Shown here in pieces: positions 40,839-53,057 of a stretch of DNA of 64,000 nucleotides. The notes under the pieces were generated by a model. That model was not told where the DNA came from. It made no database searches and saw only the letters and a list, made by a program, of their open reading frames with translations. The number at the start of each line of letters is the position of its first letter. Position 1 is the first letter of the stretch. The stretch spans positions 558,001 to 622,000 of the forward strand of contig NZ_CP006019.1 in NCBI RefSeq assembly GCF_000725425.1, read 5' to 3'. A program made the translations under genes and the position numbers. This DNA comes from Palaeococcus pacificus DY20341. Lineage in GTDB: Archaea; Methanobacteriota_B; Thermococci; Thermococcales; Thermococcaceae.

Positions 40839-42576
40839 TTATATCCTTTAGCATTTCCCTATTTTTTGGATCTTCAACGATAGTCAAAACCTCGTCCTTG
40901 CTCTTAAAGGGCCTCTTTGAGAGGATTTTTACTACTCTCTTCTTTCCTATCCCCGGCAGATAACTGAGAACTTTTGAGCTCTCTTTGTTCACGTTTATAG
41001 GTATTGGAATTCCTGTTATACTCCTAAATCCATGTCCCACTATCAAGACATCATAAAAACGGTTTAGCTCGATTTCTTTTGGAATCCCCACTATTAGAGG
41101 ATAGCTCCCTATTTGACGTCCGTAAGTTAATCCGTTGTCATAAACCTCTGCTCTAACATCTCTCAAAATCGTCCCTACGGGGACTAGTCTTTTTAACATT
41201 GGAAAGTCAATCTCGTGCCTTATTTTATACTTGTAGTGTTTGGTGAGCGCTTTGTGCTTTTCGGTCTTTACTTTCTCCCTCAGGTACCACAAAGGAGTGC
41301 CCGGAAAGACTACAACCTGCCTTATGTTTATCCTTCTCACCAAGAGTCCATCATCTAAGAGGCGCTTTAAAAATTGGAACGTTATTTCATAGCTTTTCTT
41401 AGTCTCTCCTGGAAGCCCAAAGAGAATATTTATTCCCGGGAGCAGCCAGGGCATTCCATTATAGCTCCTCTTAGCCCCAACCTCGTTTAGGATTTTAACA
41501 GCTTCGTACGTCTCATCAGCGGTGGCATTAAGATTGTTCTTCTTCGCTACCTTTGGATCTGCACTCTCAAGGCCAAAGGCAACGACATTGCCAGGTGTGC
41601 CGTACTTTATGAGGGCTTTGGCTATTCTTGTGCTTTCCTCGGGATAGTTTGCTATTACCGCCGGGTTTGCGTTATCAACGTGTAGAGTTTTAACATCTGG
41701 GGCGACGCTCCTTATGCCTTTAAAGAGCTTCTCTAGTGCATCGGGATTCGGGATTGGGACTCTTCCGTTTGGTTTTGCCATATATGAAAAGATGCAGCTC
41801 TGTCTGCCGATTCTAAAGTGCACAACTCCTAACTTGTAGAGAGCTTCAACTTCTTTTACTATGTCCTCAATGGGCCTGTCCGCGATGAGTTTGTACCTCA
41901 AAGGCTCTGTACAAAAAGAGCATCCTCCAATTCCCGCCGCCTTAGGGCATCCTCTCTGAGTCTCGATTTCCACTATAACAAAGTTTGGATAATCCGGGAA
42001 CTGCTTAACCACTTCAGCTCCTAAAAGAGCATAGTCTTTAAGCTCTTCATAAGTCCTAAAGCGGAAGGGATTGGCATCTTTAGGGTTGGTTAGGTAGTCG
42101 TAGAGAAAAGCTTCCAAATCCCCATAAGCTATGTAATCGAAAATTTGATTGGCTAGCATGAGCTCTCTTGACCCTATCTTAGTTCCTCCTTCGTGAGCAG
42201 AGCCCATAAAAGCTGGCCCGCCCAAAATCTTGACGCCTTCAAAAGGTTTTAGAAACTTAGCTACCTCCTCAACTTGAGAAGGAACCGCGGATAGGTATTT
42301 CCCAGGTGTATGCAAACCTCCTATGTAAATTATCAACTCTGCTTTTTGGAGAATTTCTTTAGTTTTAAATACATTTGGAGTCTTGTTTCTCGTCTTTATC
42401 CCGTGCTCACCCTCAAACGTAAATCTCAAGTCATCAATGGTCAAATAAAAGACATTAGCCTTAGGATTAGCCTTCTTTATTGCCCCATAGGCATAGCGGG
42501 GGTATATTCCTAAGTAAGGAGGCACTCCAAGGCCAGCCGGCTCATCTGTGTAACCATCAATTATAGCGACTATCAT
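40825..42576 (-). CDS. radical SAM protein with C-terminal helix-hairpin-helix (COG1031-like)
   Basis: A 583-aa protein. Residues about 1-170 resemble a B12-binding-like Rossmann domain (GGPAFMGSAHEGG); the radical SAM region begins at IETQRGCPKAAGIGGCSFC, an unusual CX8CX2C in place of CX3CX2C; VAFGLESADPKVAKKNN and FGLPGE follow. The C-terminal about 60 residues (VLSYLPGIGKKRVVKILSKRPFKSKDEVLTI) are a helix-hairpin-helix DNA/RNA-binding motif. Role unknown; a nucleic-acid substrate is likely. Start follows GGTGATATC. Confidence 0.85.
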   Translation of the reverse strand: MIVAIIDGYTDEPAGLGVPPYLGIYPRYAYGAIKKANPKANVFYLTIDDLRFTFEGEHGIKTRNKTPNVFKTKEILQKAELIIYIGGLHTPGKYLSAVPSQVEEVAKFLKPFEGVKILGGPAFMGSAHEGGTKIGSRELMLANQIFDYIAYGDLEAFLYDYLTNPKDANPFRFRTYEELKDYALLGAEVVKQFPDYPNFVIVEIETQRGCPKAAGIGGCSFCTEPLRYKLIADRPIEDIVKEVEALYKLGVVHFRIGRQSCIFSYMAKPNGRVPIPNPDALEKLFKGIRSVAPDVKTLHVDNANPAVIANYPEESTRIAKALIKYGTPGNVVAFGLESADPKVAKKNNLNATADETYEAVKILNEVGAKRSYNGMPWLLPGINILFGLPGETKKSYEITFQFLKRLLDDGLLVRRINIRQVVVFPGTPLWYLREKVKTEKHKALTKHYKYKIRHEIDFPMLKRLVPVGTILRDVRAEVYDNGLTYGRQIGSYPLIVGIPKEIELNRFYDVLIVGHGFRSITGIPIPINVNKESSKVLSYLPGIGKKRVVKILSKRPFKSKDEVLTIVEDPKNREMLKDIISLE

Positions 42577-42634
42577 GATATCACCTTAAAGTTGGAGCTT
42601 AAAAATTCAGCGGAAATAGTTAGTGCAAAACTCT

Positions 42635-44103
<1,469 letters not shown>

Positions 44104-44190
44104 TGTCACTCCCCCAGAAAATATACCCTCTACCGCTTTTTATACTTTTGTGCTTAGAAGTGGAGCATAAAAATATAAATTAAAAGAGGG

Positions 44191-44556
44191 TCACTCCTTT
44201 TTGTATGGAGCTAAAATCTCAACAATTTTCTCTGCCTCTTCCTTTGTAGGCATGTACTCCTCTTTAGCAAAGATAACGCGAATGTCAAAGTAGTCCTCAG
44301 GCATTATGTCTAGGATTTTAGTGGCAATTCTCTCGTCCATCCATTCAAAAGCTTCCATGAGTTTTTGTTTAGCTTCGTCAGCCTTTTCGGGCTCTATCTT
44401 GGAGAACCTCTCCGTGTGCTCCAAGCTTAACTTAGCCTCATAGTTTAGAGGCTCCTCTGGGTTAATCTTGAGCCCTTCTTCAAGCTGCTTCTTTAAGATT
44501 ACCTGGGCCTCTGCAATGGTAAGATATTTTTCATTAATCTTTTTTCTCCCTATCAT
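44191..44556 (-). CDS. rpoF: RNA polymerase subunit F (Rpo4)
   Basis: A 121-aa subunit that with RpoE forms the polymerase stalk (RPB4 homologue). Helical: EKYLTIAEAQVILKKQLEE at the N-terminus, and the HRDC-like C-terminal bundle with WMDERIATKILDIMPEDYFDIRVIF. Located just after L21e, its normal archaeal place. Confidence 0.93.
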   Translation of the reverse strand: MIGRKKINEKYLTIAEAQVILKKQLEEGLKINPEEPLNYEAKLSLEHTERFSKIEPEKADEAKQKLMEAFEWMDERIATKILDIMPEDYFDIRVIFAKEEYMPTKEEAEKIVEILAPYKKE

Positions 44557-44562
44557 TTTAGG

Positions 44563-44856
44563 TCACTTTTGTGGTCTTAAGTGAATTGGGTGGATGAAAA
44601 ATGTCTTAGTCTTTCCACCATCCATTAATTGGACGACGTAAGCGTTTCCTCTCTTGCCAACTACTGTTCCTGTCCTTCCGTGGAACCTTGGGTCCGGCAT
44701 ACCCTTGTGATAGCTTGGCTCGATAACTATGTGAACCTTTTGGCCAACCTCAAACTCCTTGAGGAATCTAGTTAGTGGGGGAAGTCCTCTTCTCCTTGGG
44801 TGCTTACTGAGCTTACCCCTTGTTTTTCTCCTTATTGTGTGGGCTTTTTGCACCAT
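44563..44856 (-). CDS. rpl21e: large-subunit ribosomal protein L21e
   Basis: A 97-aa basic protein with the SH3-like fold: [43 protein letters not shown], then [23 protein letters not shown] 44856 follows GGTGATTGAAA inside the end of the Pus10 gene, giving a 44-bp same-strand overlap. Six bases precede rpoF. Confidence 0.95.
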   Translation of the reverse strand: MVQKAHTIRRKTRGKLSKHPRRRGLPPLTRFLKEFEVGQKVHIVIEPSYHKGMPDPRFHGRTGTVVGKRGNAYVVQLMDGGKTKTFFIHPIHLRPQK

Positions 44857-46027
44857 TTTCAATCACCTCTACATTTATCACATCTAAAGCTTCGCAAATC
44901 GCGCGTTTACCAATTATTTCGGATACGGAAGGGGTCGTTCGCCCCATATCTCCAGATATAAGCTCTTTTATATACAATCCACCATCGCAAAATATTCTCA
45001 GCTTAATATGTTTTCCATCAATCACTTTGCCGTCCACTTTATAAACTTTTCTAACCCTCGTTAAATCGCTTCTCCTCCGTAAAACCCTTCTTGGAGTTCT
45101 TTGGTGGATGGTCGCGTTAGTAAGAGTTTTGACGATTTTATCCAAATCCTTCTCTTCAACGCCGTCTTCAACATAAACTACTGCTTCATATTCCTTCCTG
45201 TGGTTTTGAGTCAAAATCTCTTCCATAGTTTTATAGTCTACGAATCGCAGACCAAAAACCTCAACTTTTTCGCTGCTGTTTATCTCTTTAGCGAGATCTT
45301 CCAACACCGCTTTTCTCTTTATCGGGTTCTTAATTTCGACGATAAACGGTCTTCCGCTTCCAAGCATCCTCACATCGATATCTTCTCTCCCAGCACCGTG
45401 AAAAACAGCTTTTCCTCTAAATGCCTCTGCAAAGGGCCTGCATATTATTGAGGCAACGCTTTCTTTGTAGCCCTTAAAAGGTGTTTGGGGGATTCCTCTA
45501 ACAAGCTTTCTATAGCGGCCGTAAATGTAAATGGGCTTGCTTTGAATTTTGATCTCTTCGGTATATGGCTCGATTATAAAGATCACGTCTGGATTCTTTT
45601 TATTAACTGGTTTTTGGAAGAGCAATTCTAAAGCCTTGCCTACCTCACGGTTGAACTCTCTATTTATGGGCTCTGCATAGTCCAGTTCAAACTCCTCTAC
45701 AATAGCCCTTTCTTTTTCGAGTATATCTTTTGGAAAACTTGAACCAATTAAAAAGCTATCGAACTCAAGACCAAGCTTTAGCGCTTTATCATAGCACTTC
45801 TGAGCGAAATAGTCCCGTTTCTTAAATATATTGCCACACAGCTCACATGTTTGGGGCTCTTTTATTGGGGATTGTTTATTAGCCTCCCGCTCCATATTAA
45901 GGACATTCCTTATTGCCTCTCCCCTCTCGGAGTTTTTTCCTTTTCCCAACTTGGCAAAGCATCTTCCTAAGCAGTTGTTGCACAGTTCGTGATTTTCAAG
46001 TATCCTCTCGGCTTTTTCGATTATCAT
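44813..46027 (-). CDS. pus10: tRNA pseudouridine synthase Pus10
   Basis: Makes pseudouridine 54 (and 55) in the T-loop of archaeal tRNA. The 404-aa protein has an N-terminal THUMP-related domain with two zinc CxxC pairs (CNNCLGRC ... CELCG) and the catalytic domain with the nucleophilic Asp in [16 protein letters not shown] (about residues 218-233). Head of the L21e-RpoF-DUF655-KsgA block; starts head-to-head with the HTH/Zn-ribbon gene. Confidence 0.92.
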   Translation of the reverse strand: MIIEKAERILENHELCNNCLGRCFAKLGKGKNSERGEAIRNVLNMEREANKQSPIKEPQTCELCGNIFKKRDYFAQKCYDKALKLGLEFDSFLIGSSFPKDILEKERAIVEEFELDYAEPINREFNREVGKALELLFQKPVNKKNPDVIFIIEPYTEEIKIQSKPIYIYGRYRKLVRGIPQTPFKGYKESVASIICRPFAEAFRGKAVFHGAGREDIDVRMLGSGRPFIVEIKNPIKRKAVLEDLAKEINSSEKVEVFGLRFVDYKTMEEILTQNHRKEYEAVVYVEDGVEEKDLDKIVKTLTNATIHQRTPRRVLRRRSDLTRVRKVYKVDGKVIDGKHIKLRIFCDGGLYIKELISGDMGRTTPSVSEIIGKRAICEALDVINVEVIENGAKSPHNKEKNKG

Positions 46028-46082
46028 GCTCTCACCTCAGAGTGAAGTTTATAATCACTCTCGCAAACTAATTGTGATGCCT

Positions 46083-46376
46083 ATGATGACAAGAAGGCAG
46101 AAGATAATAAAACTTTTGGAGGAGAGGGACTACAGTGTGAGCGAGCTTGCCCTACTATTGGACATGCGGGGTAGGGGAAGCGGGAAAATTATTCTTGAAG
46201 ACCTGAGGGCAATTGCTAGGGCATTAAAGCGTGAGGGGAAAGTCCTTTTAATACAGCCGGCCCAATGTAAGAACTGCGGCTTTGTCTTTAAATCAGAAAT
46301 AAAAATCCCATCCAAATGTCCAAAGTGCCGTTCCAGCTGGATTGAGGAGCCGAGGTTTAAAATTTCGGTGAAATAG
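46083..46376 (+). CDS. HTH and zinc-ribbon predicted transcription regulator (COG3357-like)
   Basis: A protein of about 97 aa: winged helix MTRRQKIIKLLEERDYSVSELALLLDMRGRGSGKIILEDLRAIARAL, then a zinc ribbon CKNCGFVF ... CPKCRSSWIEE. Start is uncertain (ATG 46083 or 46086, after GTGAT); the longer possibility from 46026 overlaps the opposing Pus10 start and lacks an RBS. Divergent from Pus10. Target genes unknown. Confidence 0.78.
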   Translation: MMTRRQKIIKLLEERDYSVSELALLLDMRGRGSGKIILEDLRAIARALKREGKVLLIQPAQCKNCGFVFKSEIKIPSKCPKCRSSWIEEPRFKISVK

Positions 46377-46510
46377 TTTTGTCATTCTTTCAAACTATTC
46401 TCTGTTTTAACTGCAATTTTTGCCACTAATTCAACCTTAAGGTTTATATTAAATGGGCATAAACTATTGGCGGAGCACGCTAATTAGTCTCATCGATGGA
46501 GGTCAGGAAC

Positions 46511-47830
46511 ATGAGGAAAGTTGAGCGCTTTATGAAGGAGAAGGGAATTAATGTCGGTGATTACATCAGGGTTATTGAAAGGGAGAACGGGAGCACGGCA
46601 GAATACGAAGGAGTCGTGATGATGCCTTATGAACTCTCAAGTGGAGAAACCCTCACGTTAAAGCTTGATAATGGATACAACATTGGAATTCTTGTGGATC
46701 AGATAGTAGAGATTCAAATAATTGAGAAGGCAAAGCCAAAGGAGCTGAGGGAGTTTAAGGCAGTTCTCCCAAAAAAGGAAGGCCTTCCAAATGTCACTAT
46801 TTTTGGAACTGGTGGAACTATAGCCTCAAAAATAGACTACAAAACTGGTGCTGTTCATCCAGCTTTTACTGCTGAAGAGCTAGCTATGGCTGTCCCTGAG
46901 ATCTTTGATATAGCAAACATAACGCCAAAGCTCCTTTTGAACATATTGAGTGAGGACATGAAGCCGGAGTATTGGACAAAAATTGCTCATGAAGTTGCTA
47001 AAGTTTTGAACGACGGTGAAGATGGTGTTGTTATAGGGCATGGAACAGATACTATGGGTTACACAGCAGCAGCTTTGAGCTTTATGCTTAAAGATTTAGG
47101 GAAACCTGTAATTTTGGTGGGTGCTCAGAGGAGTAGTGATAGACCAAGTAGCGATGCAGCGATGAACTTGATATGCTCAACAAGAATGGCCACCGCTGAC
47201 TTTGGAGAAGTTGCGGTTGTGATGCACGGGGAGACGGGTGATACATACTGCCTTGCCCATAGGGGCACAAAAGTTAGGAAAATGCACACATCAAGAAGAG
47301 ATGCTTTTAGGAGCATAAATGACATTCCCATAGCTAAAATATGGACAAGCGGAGAAATTGAATTTTTAAGGGAAGATTACAGGAGAAGAAGTGAAAGCGA
47401 AGTCTGGGTAGATGATACAATGGAGGAGAAGGTTGCATTAATAAAATCATTTCCGGGAATGAGCGGAGAAATAATTGATTTCTTTGTAGATAAAGGCTAC
47501 AGGGGCCTTGTGATTGAAGGGACGGGTCTTGGGCACACTCCAACTTATGTAATTGAGTCCATTAGAAGGGCAATTGAAGAGGGAGTTGCAGTGTGCATGA
47601 CAAGCCAGTGCCTCTATGGGAGAGTTAACTTAAATGTGTACTCAACTGGAAGGGAACTCATTAAGGCAGGAGTTATTCCTTGTGAGGATATGCTCCCAGA
47701 AACGGCCTACGTTAAGCTAATGTGGGTTCTCGGAAAGACGCAGAACCTTGAAGAAGTCAAGAAAATGATGTTAACAAACTATGCAGGCGAGATAACACCT
47801 TACACAAGGTTTGATGCTTACCTGAGGTGA
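46511..47830 (+). CDS. gatD: glutamyl-tRNA(Gln) amidotransferase subunit D
   Basis: Asparaginase-like subunit that makes ammonia from glutamine or asparagine for archaeal Gln-tRNA synthesis. 439 aa: N-terminal GatD-specific beta domain (about 1-75), then [20 protein letters not shown] with the nucleophilic Thr (about residue 93) and [21 protein letters not shown] 46511 after GGAGG; the ATG at 46496 precedes it. Stop overlaps the GatE start region, so the heterodimer partners are coupled. Confidence 0.95.
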   Translation: MRKVERFMKEKGINVGDYIRVIERENGSTAEYEGVVMMPYELSSGETLTLKLDNGYNIGILVDQIVEIQIIEKAKPKELREFKAVLPKKEGLPNVTIFGTGGTIASKIDYKTGAVHPAFTAEELAMAVPEIFDIANITPKLLLNILSEDMKPEYWTKIAHEVAKVLNDGEDGVVIGHGTDTMGYTAAALSFMLKDLGKPVILVGAQRSSDRPSSDAAMNLICSTRMATADFGEVAVVMHGETGDTYCLAHRGTKVRKMHTSRRDAFRSINDIPIAKIWTSGEIEFLREDYRRRSESEVWVDDTMEEKVALIKSFPGMSGEIIDFFVDKGYRGLVIEGTGLGHTPTYVIESIRRAIEEGVAVCMTSQCLYGRVNLNVYSTGRELIKAGVIPCEDMLPETAYVKLMWVLGKTQNLEEVKKMMLTNYAGEITPYTRFDAYLR

Positions 47831-47835
47831 TGAAA

Positions 47836-49716
47836 ATGCCCAACTATAAAGAACTCGGACTAAAAGTAGGTTTAGAGATTCACAGACAGTTGGACACTAA
47901 AAAGCTCTTTTCACCCGTGCCAAGTGAGCTTCATGATGAAGTGAACTTCACATTCCAAAGAAAGCTTAGGCCGACGATGAGCGAACTCGGAGAGATTGAT
48001 CAAGCTGCTCTTGAGGAGTTTAAGAGAGGAAGAACGTTCGTTTACGAGGGGAACTATAAATACAGTGATTTAGTTTATATGGACGAAGAGCCTCCACACG
48101 CTCCTGATGATGAAGCCCTTAAGGTCTCACTTCAAATAGCTTACCTATTAAATGCTACTCCCGTTGATGAAGTCCACTTTATGAGAAAAATCGTCATAGA
48201 CGGCTCAAACGTTTCAGGCTTCCAGAGAACTGCTATAATAGCGATGAATGGAAAAGTTGATACGCCTTGGGGAAGCGTTGGAATCCCAACGATTTGCTTA
48301 GAGGAAGACGCTTGTAGAATTGTAGAACGTGAGAATGGGCGGGTTATCTATAGGCTGGATCGTTTGGGTATTCCTCTCATAGAGATTGCAACGACACCAG
48401 ATATTCACCACCCAGAGCAGGCTAAAGTTGTGGCTAGGTACATAGGCGATGCTTTGAGGGCAACGCGTAAAGTAAAAAGAGGTTTAGGAACAATCAGACA
48501 GGATTTGAATGTTTCAATTAGGGGCGGTGCGAGGATAGAGATTAAAGGTGTTCAAGAGCTTGACATGATTCCTCTTATCATTGAGCGCGAAGTTATAAGA
48601 CAAGTTAATCTCCTCAAGATTAAAGAAGAACTCGAGAAGAGGGGAGCAAAGGAGGAAGAGCTTAAGGAAGAGTTCTATGACGTGAGTGAGATATTCCAGA
48701 ATACGGGTTCAAAAATAATTGCCAAAACACTCAAAAAAGGCGGCAAAGTTTTGGCCGTAAAGCTCCCTAAGTTTAAAGGATTGATAGGCTTTGAGGTACA
48801 GCCGGGAAGGAGATTGGGTACCGAAATGGCGGATAGGGCTAAAAAGTATGTTAAAGGAATATTCCACATTGATGAACTGCCTAATTATGGAATTAGTGAA
48901 TTGGAGGTTAATGCAGTTATTGAAAAGCTCAACCTCAGCGAGCAAGATGCATTTGTTCTCGTTGCAGCGGAAGAGGATATAGCCAAGAAAGCGCTTCAAG
49001 AGGTCATTAAGAGGGCCAAAGAGGCTTTGCAAGGTGTTCCAGAGGAGACAAGAAAGGCTCTACCAGATGGCAACAGCCAATACATGCGCCCGCTCCCAGG
49101 AAAGGCGAGGATGTATCCTGAGACAGATATTCCGCCTATATTGGTTACACCCGAGCTTAAGGATGAAATTTTGGCAAACCTCCCAGAGCTCCCGCAGGAG
49201 AGAGTAGAGCGCTTAGCTAAAGAGTACAAGCTAGATAAAGCGTTGGTAAAAACGCTTGTGGATGATGAGAGGGATGAGCTCTTTGAGGAGCTCATTAGAA
49301 TGGGAGTTAAGCCTTCGATAGTGGCCTCCACTTTGGTAGTAGTTCTCAAGGGGCTCAAGAAGGAGGTGCCAATTGAGAACATAACCGATAAACACATAAA
49401 AGATGCTTTCAGCCTATTGCTCCAAAACAAAATTGCAAAGGAGGCCTTTGAGGAGATATTTAAAGAGCTTGCTAGAAATCCCGAGAAGTCAGCGCTTCAA
49501 GTGGCCGAGGAAAAAGGTCTGACACTTTTAAGTGAAGAGGAAGTGGAGCGCATAATTGAAGAAATTGCCCAGCAGAACATAGAGGTCATTAAAGCTAAGG
49601 GAATGGGTGCTATGGGCATGTTAATGGGAAGGGCAATGGCGAAGCTGAGAGGTAAAGCAGATGGAAAGCTTGTCAATCAGCTCGTGAGGAAAAAGATCCA
49701 AGAGTTGTCTTCTTAA
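47836..49716 (+). CDS. gatE: glutamyl-tRNA(Gln) amidotransferase subunit E
   Basis: Kinase/transamidase subunit that converts Glu-tRNA(Gln) to Gln-tRNA(Gln). 626 aa: GatB-like core ([59 protein letters not shown]), an AspRS-like insertion in the middle, and C-terminal helical and YqeY-like domains ([17 protein letters not shown]). Best start ATG 47836, six bases after GAGGTGATG. Normal length for archaeal GatE. Confidence 0.95.
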   Translation: MPNYKELGLKVGLEIHRQLDTKKLFSPVPSELHDEVNFTFQRKLRPTMSELGEIDQAALEEFKRGRTFVYEGNYKYSDLVYMDEEPPHAPDDEALKVSLQIAYLLNATPVDEVHFMRKIVIDGSNVSGFQRTAIIAMNGKVDTPWGSVGIPTICLEEDACRIVERENGRVIYRLDRLGIPLIEIATTPDIHHPEQAKVVARYIGDALRATRKVKRGLGTIRQDLNVSIRGGARIEIKGVQELDMIPLIIEREVIRQVNLLKIKEELEKRGAKEEELKEEFYDVSEIFQNTGSKIIAKTLKKGGKVLAVKLPKFKGLIGFEVQPGRRLGTEMADRAKKYVKGIFHIDELPNYGISELEVNAVIEKLNLSEQDAFVLVAAEEDIAKKALQEVIKRAKEALQGVPEETRKALPDGNSQYMRPLPGKARMYPETDIPPILVTPELKDEILANLPELPQERVERLAKEYKLDKALVKTLVDDERDELFEELIRMGVKPSIVASTLVVVLKGLKKEVPIENITDKHIKDAFSLLLQNKIAKEAFEEIFKELARNPEKSALQVAEEKGLTLLSEEEVERIIEEIAQQNIEVIKAKGMGAMGMLMGRAMAKLRGKADGKLVNQLVRKKIQELSS

Positions 49717-49776
49717 TTACCTTCTCCTTTCTCGATACTTTTTTAAGTAGTTTTTTCAAATTAGTTAAGAGTAAAC

Positions 49777-50382
49777 ATGACTTTTGTACCGGGCTCTATA
49801 ATAATTCCAAGAAAACATGCAAAAGAAAAGCCCAGGAAAATTGAGCGCAAAAAAGAAAAGCGATTAGTCTATGTTTTAATCAAAGTCAAAGAAAACCAAT
49901 TCATAAGTGAAAAAGCTAAAGAAGTTGAAGCTGTCTTTAGAGGGCGCACGTTTTCAAGACTCACGAATGTGGATGAGTTTTCTCTTCTGAGTCATATTAA
50001 GAACATGCTCTCCAAACACTGGAGAATTTATGTAGTGGAACTCGATGATGGGACCAGCAGATGGTTCTACATAGTACCCAGCGAGGAGAGGATTAGATTT
50101 GAGAGAAAAGATAAATTAATAGTGTTTTTACCTAAAAATGAAGATGCTTTGGAGGAGATTGTTCAGAGGATTGTAAACAAGGGTGTCAAACAAAAGAGCA
50201 GGGTGCAAAAGATTCTTGAGGTATTTCAAGGAGTTTTAGGAATTGCGGGGGGTTTTCTTGTTTATCGGTATCGAGAAGATATTTTGAGAATCTCCAATGT
50301 AATAACGATGATTTTTGCGCTGATCCTCCTAATTCAGGGCCTAAAAAAGGGATACAAGGAGAGAGAATACGAGATTGATTAA
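49777..50382 (+). CDS. protein with C-terminal membrane helices, unknown
   Basis: A 201-aa protein: basic N-terminus (residues 8-30, many Lys/Arg), an alpha-beta soluble domain (about 30-125), then two predicted membrane helices (LGIAGGFLVYRY and NVITMIFALILLIQGL). I recognise no family. No clear RBS precedes the ATG, and a TTTTTTAAG element lies about 35 bases upstream, so the mRNA may be leaderless. Overlaps the start region of the next membrane gene. Confidence 0.6.
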   Translation: MTFVPGSIIIPRKHAKEKPRKIERKKEKRLVYVLIKVKENQFISEKAKEVEAVFRGRTFSRLTNVDEFSLLSHIKNMLSKHWRIYVVELDDGTSRWFYIVPSEERIRFERKDKLIVFLPKNEDALEEIVQRIVNKGVKQKSRVQKILEVFQGVLGIAGGFLVYRYREDILRISNVITMIFALILLIQGLKKGYKEREYEID

Positions 50383-50404
50383 TACTGTATTGGAGGGAAG
50401 CTGC

Positions 50405-50740
50405 ATGCTGTGGAAGATATTCTTCTTCATGATTCTTCCAAGCTTGATTTTCGTGTTTGGAACCCTTATTGTCCTAGCGATGGATTCAAAGGACTGGTGG
50501 AAGGTTTTAGCAGTTTTGCTGCTTATATGGCTTTTCATCAATGCAGAGCACATTAAAGAGTACAAAGTTGTCAGAGAAAACCCTGCTCTCTCGAAGATTA
50601 TGAATGAGGTTGTCCGCATTAAAGCGAAGATTCTCCACTATATCCCCTCGGAGAGAGGCGAGCTTCAGATCGATGTAAAAAGCCTCAACGTGAATGAAAT
50701 AACTTCAAAGGTTGAAAATATGACGCGGGATATTGGTTAG
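50405..50740 (+). CDS. small membrane protein, unknown
   Basis: A 111-aa protein with two N-terminal membrane helices (MLWKIFFFMILPSLIFVFGTLIVLAM and WWKVLAVLLLIWLFI), followed by a soluble tail. ATG at 50405, seven bases after GGAGGG; upstream in-frame sequence overlaps the previous gene and precedes the RBS. Probably an operon with the preceding protein, whose end also carries two membrane helices. Confidence 0.65.
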   Translation: MLWKIFFFMILPSLIFVFGTLIVLAMDSKDWWKVLAVLLLIWLFINAEHIKEYKVVRENPALSKIMNEVVRIKAKILHYIPSERGELQIDVKSLNVNEITSKVENMTRDIG

Positions 50741-50857
50741 GACAACAATTAATTGAACAATTAAATAATTGGCTAAAACATTAACTCACTAACTAGTGAG
50801 AAGGAGCGGATATTGAAAGTGTAGAAAAGAGCGTCTAGAACATAAAGAGAAAGTAAG

Positions 50858-52084
50858 CTAGCGCCCCAGCTCCTTGTGGGCTTTAGCTAAGTGTTTCGCT
50901 GCTATTGCTGCTAAAAGCGAAAGCTCTCCTGCTAAAACTGTACCTGCTATAATCTCCGCGAACTTCTTGGCGTTTGTTCCTGCTGGTTCGCCTCCACCGG
51001 CGATGCCCATTATGCTCAAAGCTTCTCTTTGGGTCGGAACTCTCGTTCCTCCCCCGATTGTTCCTATCTCGAGGCTTGGCATAGTCACGCTCACGTAAAG
51101 ATCGCCTTCTTCCGTGACCTCCGCTAAAGTTATACCGTGTGAACCTTCGGTTATTTGTGCCTCATCTTGCCCCGTGGCTAAGAATATCGCGCCCACTATA
51201 TTAGCAAAGTGAGCATTAAAGCCATAACTTCCTGCCTGTGCAGAACCTACGAGGTTCTTCCTATAATTGACTTCAGCTATGAGTTCAGGCGTTGTTTTAA
51301 GCTTCTTCTCGACTATCTCTCTTGGAATCACAGCTTCGGCTATAATGGTTTTTCCCCTTCCATTTATGAAATTCATGGCATTGGGTTTCTTATCAACGCA
51401 GAGGTTCCCCGATAGGGCGAGATACTTCACATCCGGGAACTTTTCTTCAATTACTTTCATTATCTCCTCACTCGAAATCGTTACCATGTTCATACCCATT
51501 GCATCGCCCGTTTCAAACTCAAAGCGCAGGTATAAGTTGTTACCAACAATGTAGGGCGTGACTCCCTTAAGCTTTCCATGTCTCGTAACCTTTGAGACGG
51601 CGTTTTCTTGGAGATATTCAAGGTTCTCCATCACCCATTGAGCAACTTCTCTAGCTTTTCTTGCATCGGGACACTTTAATAGAGGAGCTCTCGTCATTTT
51701 ATCGCCTATGATTGTAGTCTTAACTCCGCCAGCAGCAGTTAGGGCGGAGCAACCCCTATTGACACTCGCGACTAAAGCTCCCTCCGTTGTGGCTAAGGGG
51801 ATGTAAAATTCACCCTTTGCATACTCACCATTTATCTTGAGGGGTCCAGCAATTCCCATAGGAATTTGAACGACTCCAATCATGTTCTCAATGTTCTTCC
51901 CTATAACACGGTTTGGATCAAGTGAGTAGTGGCCGATGTTTTCAAGGGTTATTCCAAATTTCTTCTCCAATGCTCTTCTTCTAATCTCAGTCGCGAGCTT
52001 TTTATCCCCGTTTGCATATTTTTCAACCTGGTGAAGCTTAATTTCTCCATTTACAACTTTCTCAATAATCTCCTCAATTTCCAT
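50858..52084 (-). CDS. hmgA: 3-hydroxy-3-methylglutaryl-CoA reductase
   Basis: NADPH-dependent reduction of HMG-CoA to mevalonate for isoprenoid ether lipids. 408 aa, class I: ENMIGVVQIPMGIAGPL, the catalytic Glu in ATTEGALVASVNRG (about 83-96), DAMGMNMV (NADPH, about residue 193), GSHGITLAEVTEEGDLYVSV and a late His in AAKHLAKAH. Normal length for archaea. It precedes nothing closely on the minus strand; the MinD-like gene lies just upstream. Confidence 0.95.
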   Translation of the reverse strand: MEIEEIIEKVVNGEIKLHQVEKYANGDKKLATEIRRRALEKKFGITLENIGHYSLDPNRVIGKNIENMIGVVQIPMGIAGPLKINGEYAKGEFYIPLATTEGALVASVNRGCSALTAAGGVKTTIIGDKMTRAPLLKCPDARKAREVAQWVMENLEYLQENAVSKVTRHGKLKGVTPYIVGNNLYLRFEFETGDAMGMNMVTISSEEIMKVIEEKFPDVKYLALSGNLCVDKKPNAMNFINGRGKTIIAEAVIPREIVEKKLKTTPELIAEVNYRKNLVGSAQAGSYGFNAHFANIVGAIFLATGQDEAQITEGSHGITLAEVTEEGDLYVSVTMPSLEIGTIGGGTRVPTQREALSIMGIAGGGEPAGTNAKKFAEIIAGTVLAGELSLLAAIAAKHLAKAHKELGR

Positions 52085-52108
52085 GACTAACCCTCCTTGC
52101 CAAAGTTA

Positions 52109-52876
52109 TCAAAAGCGGAATTTTTCTTCTTTCTTTCCAAAAATCCACTCTTCAATAATTTGACCCGTTTCTTTAAAGGCTAACGCAGCATCGCTGCGTG
52201 GCTTATACACTAATATCGGCACACCCACATTAATTGACTCAGGAACACTTTCATCAAATGGAATAACACCGAGAACTGGTATTCCAACATCTTCCTCTAT
52301 TACTTCAATTATTTTATCCACGACGTCTTCAGATTCTCTAACTTTGTTAAGAATAACTCCCTCTTGAAGGCCATATTCATCTCCCAATGCTTTTAGCTTT
52401 TCCACTTCATTTTCTACCATTGTTTCTAAAGTATAAATAGGAGATCTTTCAATCTCTACAACAATTATTTGATAGCTTGCAACTTCGAACGTTGGGAGCG
52501 TATCAAAGGGTATTCCCGTAGGTGAATCAACAAAAACCATGCCGAATTTATATTTCATGTTCTCCACAATGTCCCTTAATTGTGCAGTAGAAATCCCTAA
52601 AACATCTTGAAGGTTTGTGCTTCCAGGCATTACAAACACTCCCGAATGGGGGTGCTTATAAATTGCCCATTCTGGGTCCAAATTAGGATCCTTTAAAAGA
52701 GAGTGGAGCGTATACTTAATGTTTTCAAGGGAGAAGTGGAAGCCGAGATTTGGTAGATATAAATCACCATCAATCAGAAGGGTTCTAAACTCTCTTTGAG
52801 CAAAATAAGTACCGAGATTGGCTGTGGTGGTAGTCTTTCCTGCTCCACCCCTTCCTGTTACAACAGTCACTACCAT
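52109..52876 (-). CDS. MinD/ParA-like ATPase
   Basis: A 255-aa deviant-Walker ATPase: VTGRGGAGKTTTTANLGTYFA at the N-terminus with the signature Lys, LLIDGDLYLPNLG (switch) and FVDSPTGIPFDTLPTF. Dimerises with ATP and positions cargo or proteins; the target is unknown. ATG 52876 after GGGGTG. 24 bases before hmgA on the same strand, so the two may share a transcript. Confidence 0.88.
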   Translation of the reverse strand: MVVTVVTGRGGAGKTTTTANLGTYFAQREFRTLLIDGDLYLPNLGFHFSLENIKYTLHSLLKDPNLDPEWAIYKHPHSGVFVMPGSTNLQDVLGISTAQLRDIVENMKYKFGMVFVDSPTGIPFDTLPTFEVASYQIIVVEIERSPIYTLETMVENEVEKLKALGDEYGLQEGVILNKVRESEDVVDKIIEVIEEDVGIPVLGVIPFDESVPESINVGVPILVYKPRSDAALAFKETGQIIEEWIFGKKEEKFRF

Positions 52877-53057
52877 TAGGTGCACCCCATCGATTTGACT
52901 AAAACATTATTGCCTAAAAACTTCTTTGATTGGTTCGGAATATAAATTTTTCTAAAAATAAAGCCTTTTCACTTAGATTTTCAAAAACGGATATTTTAAT
53001 TTTACGTCAACGATTAATCTGGTAATAATTAAGGAAAAAGGGGAAACTACAAATTTT

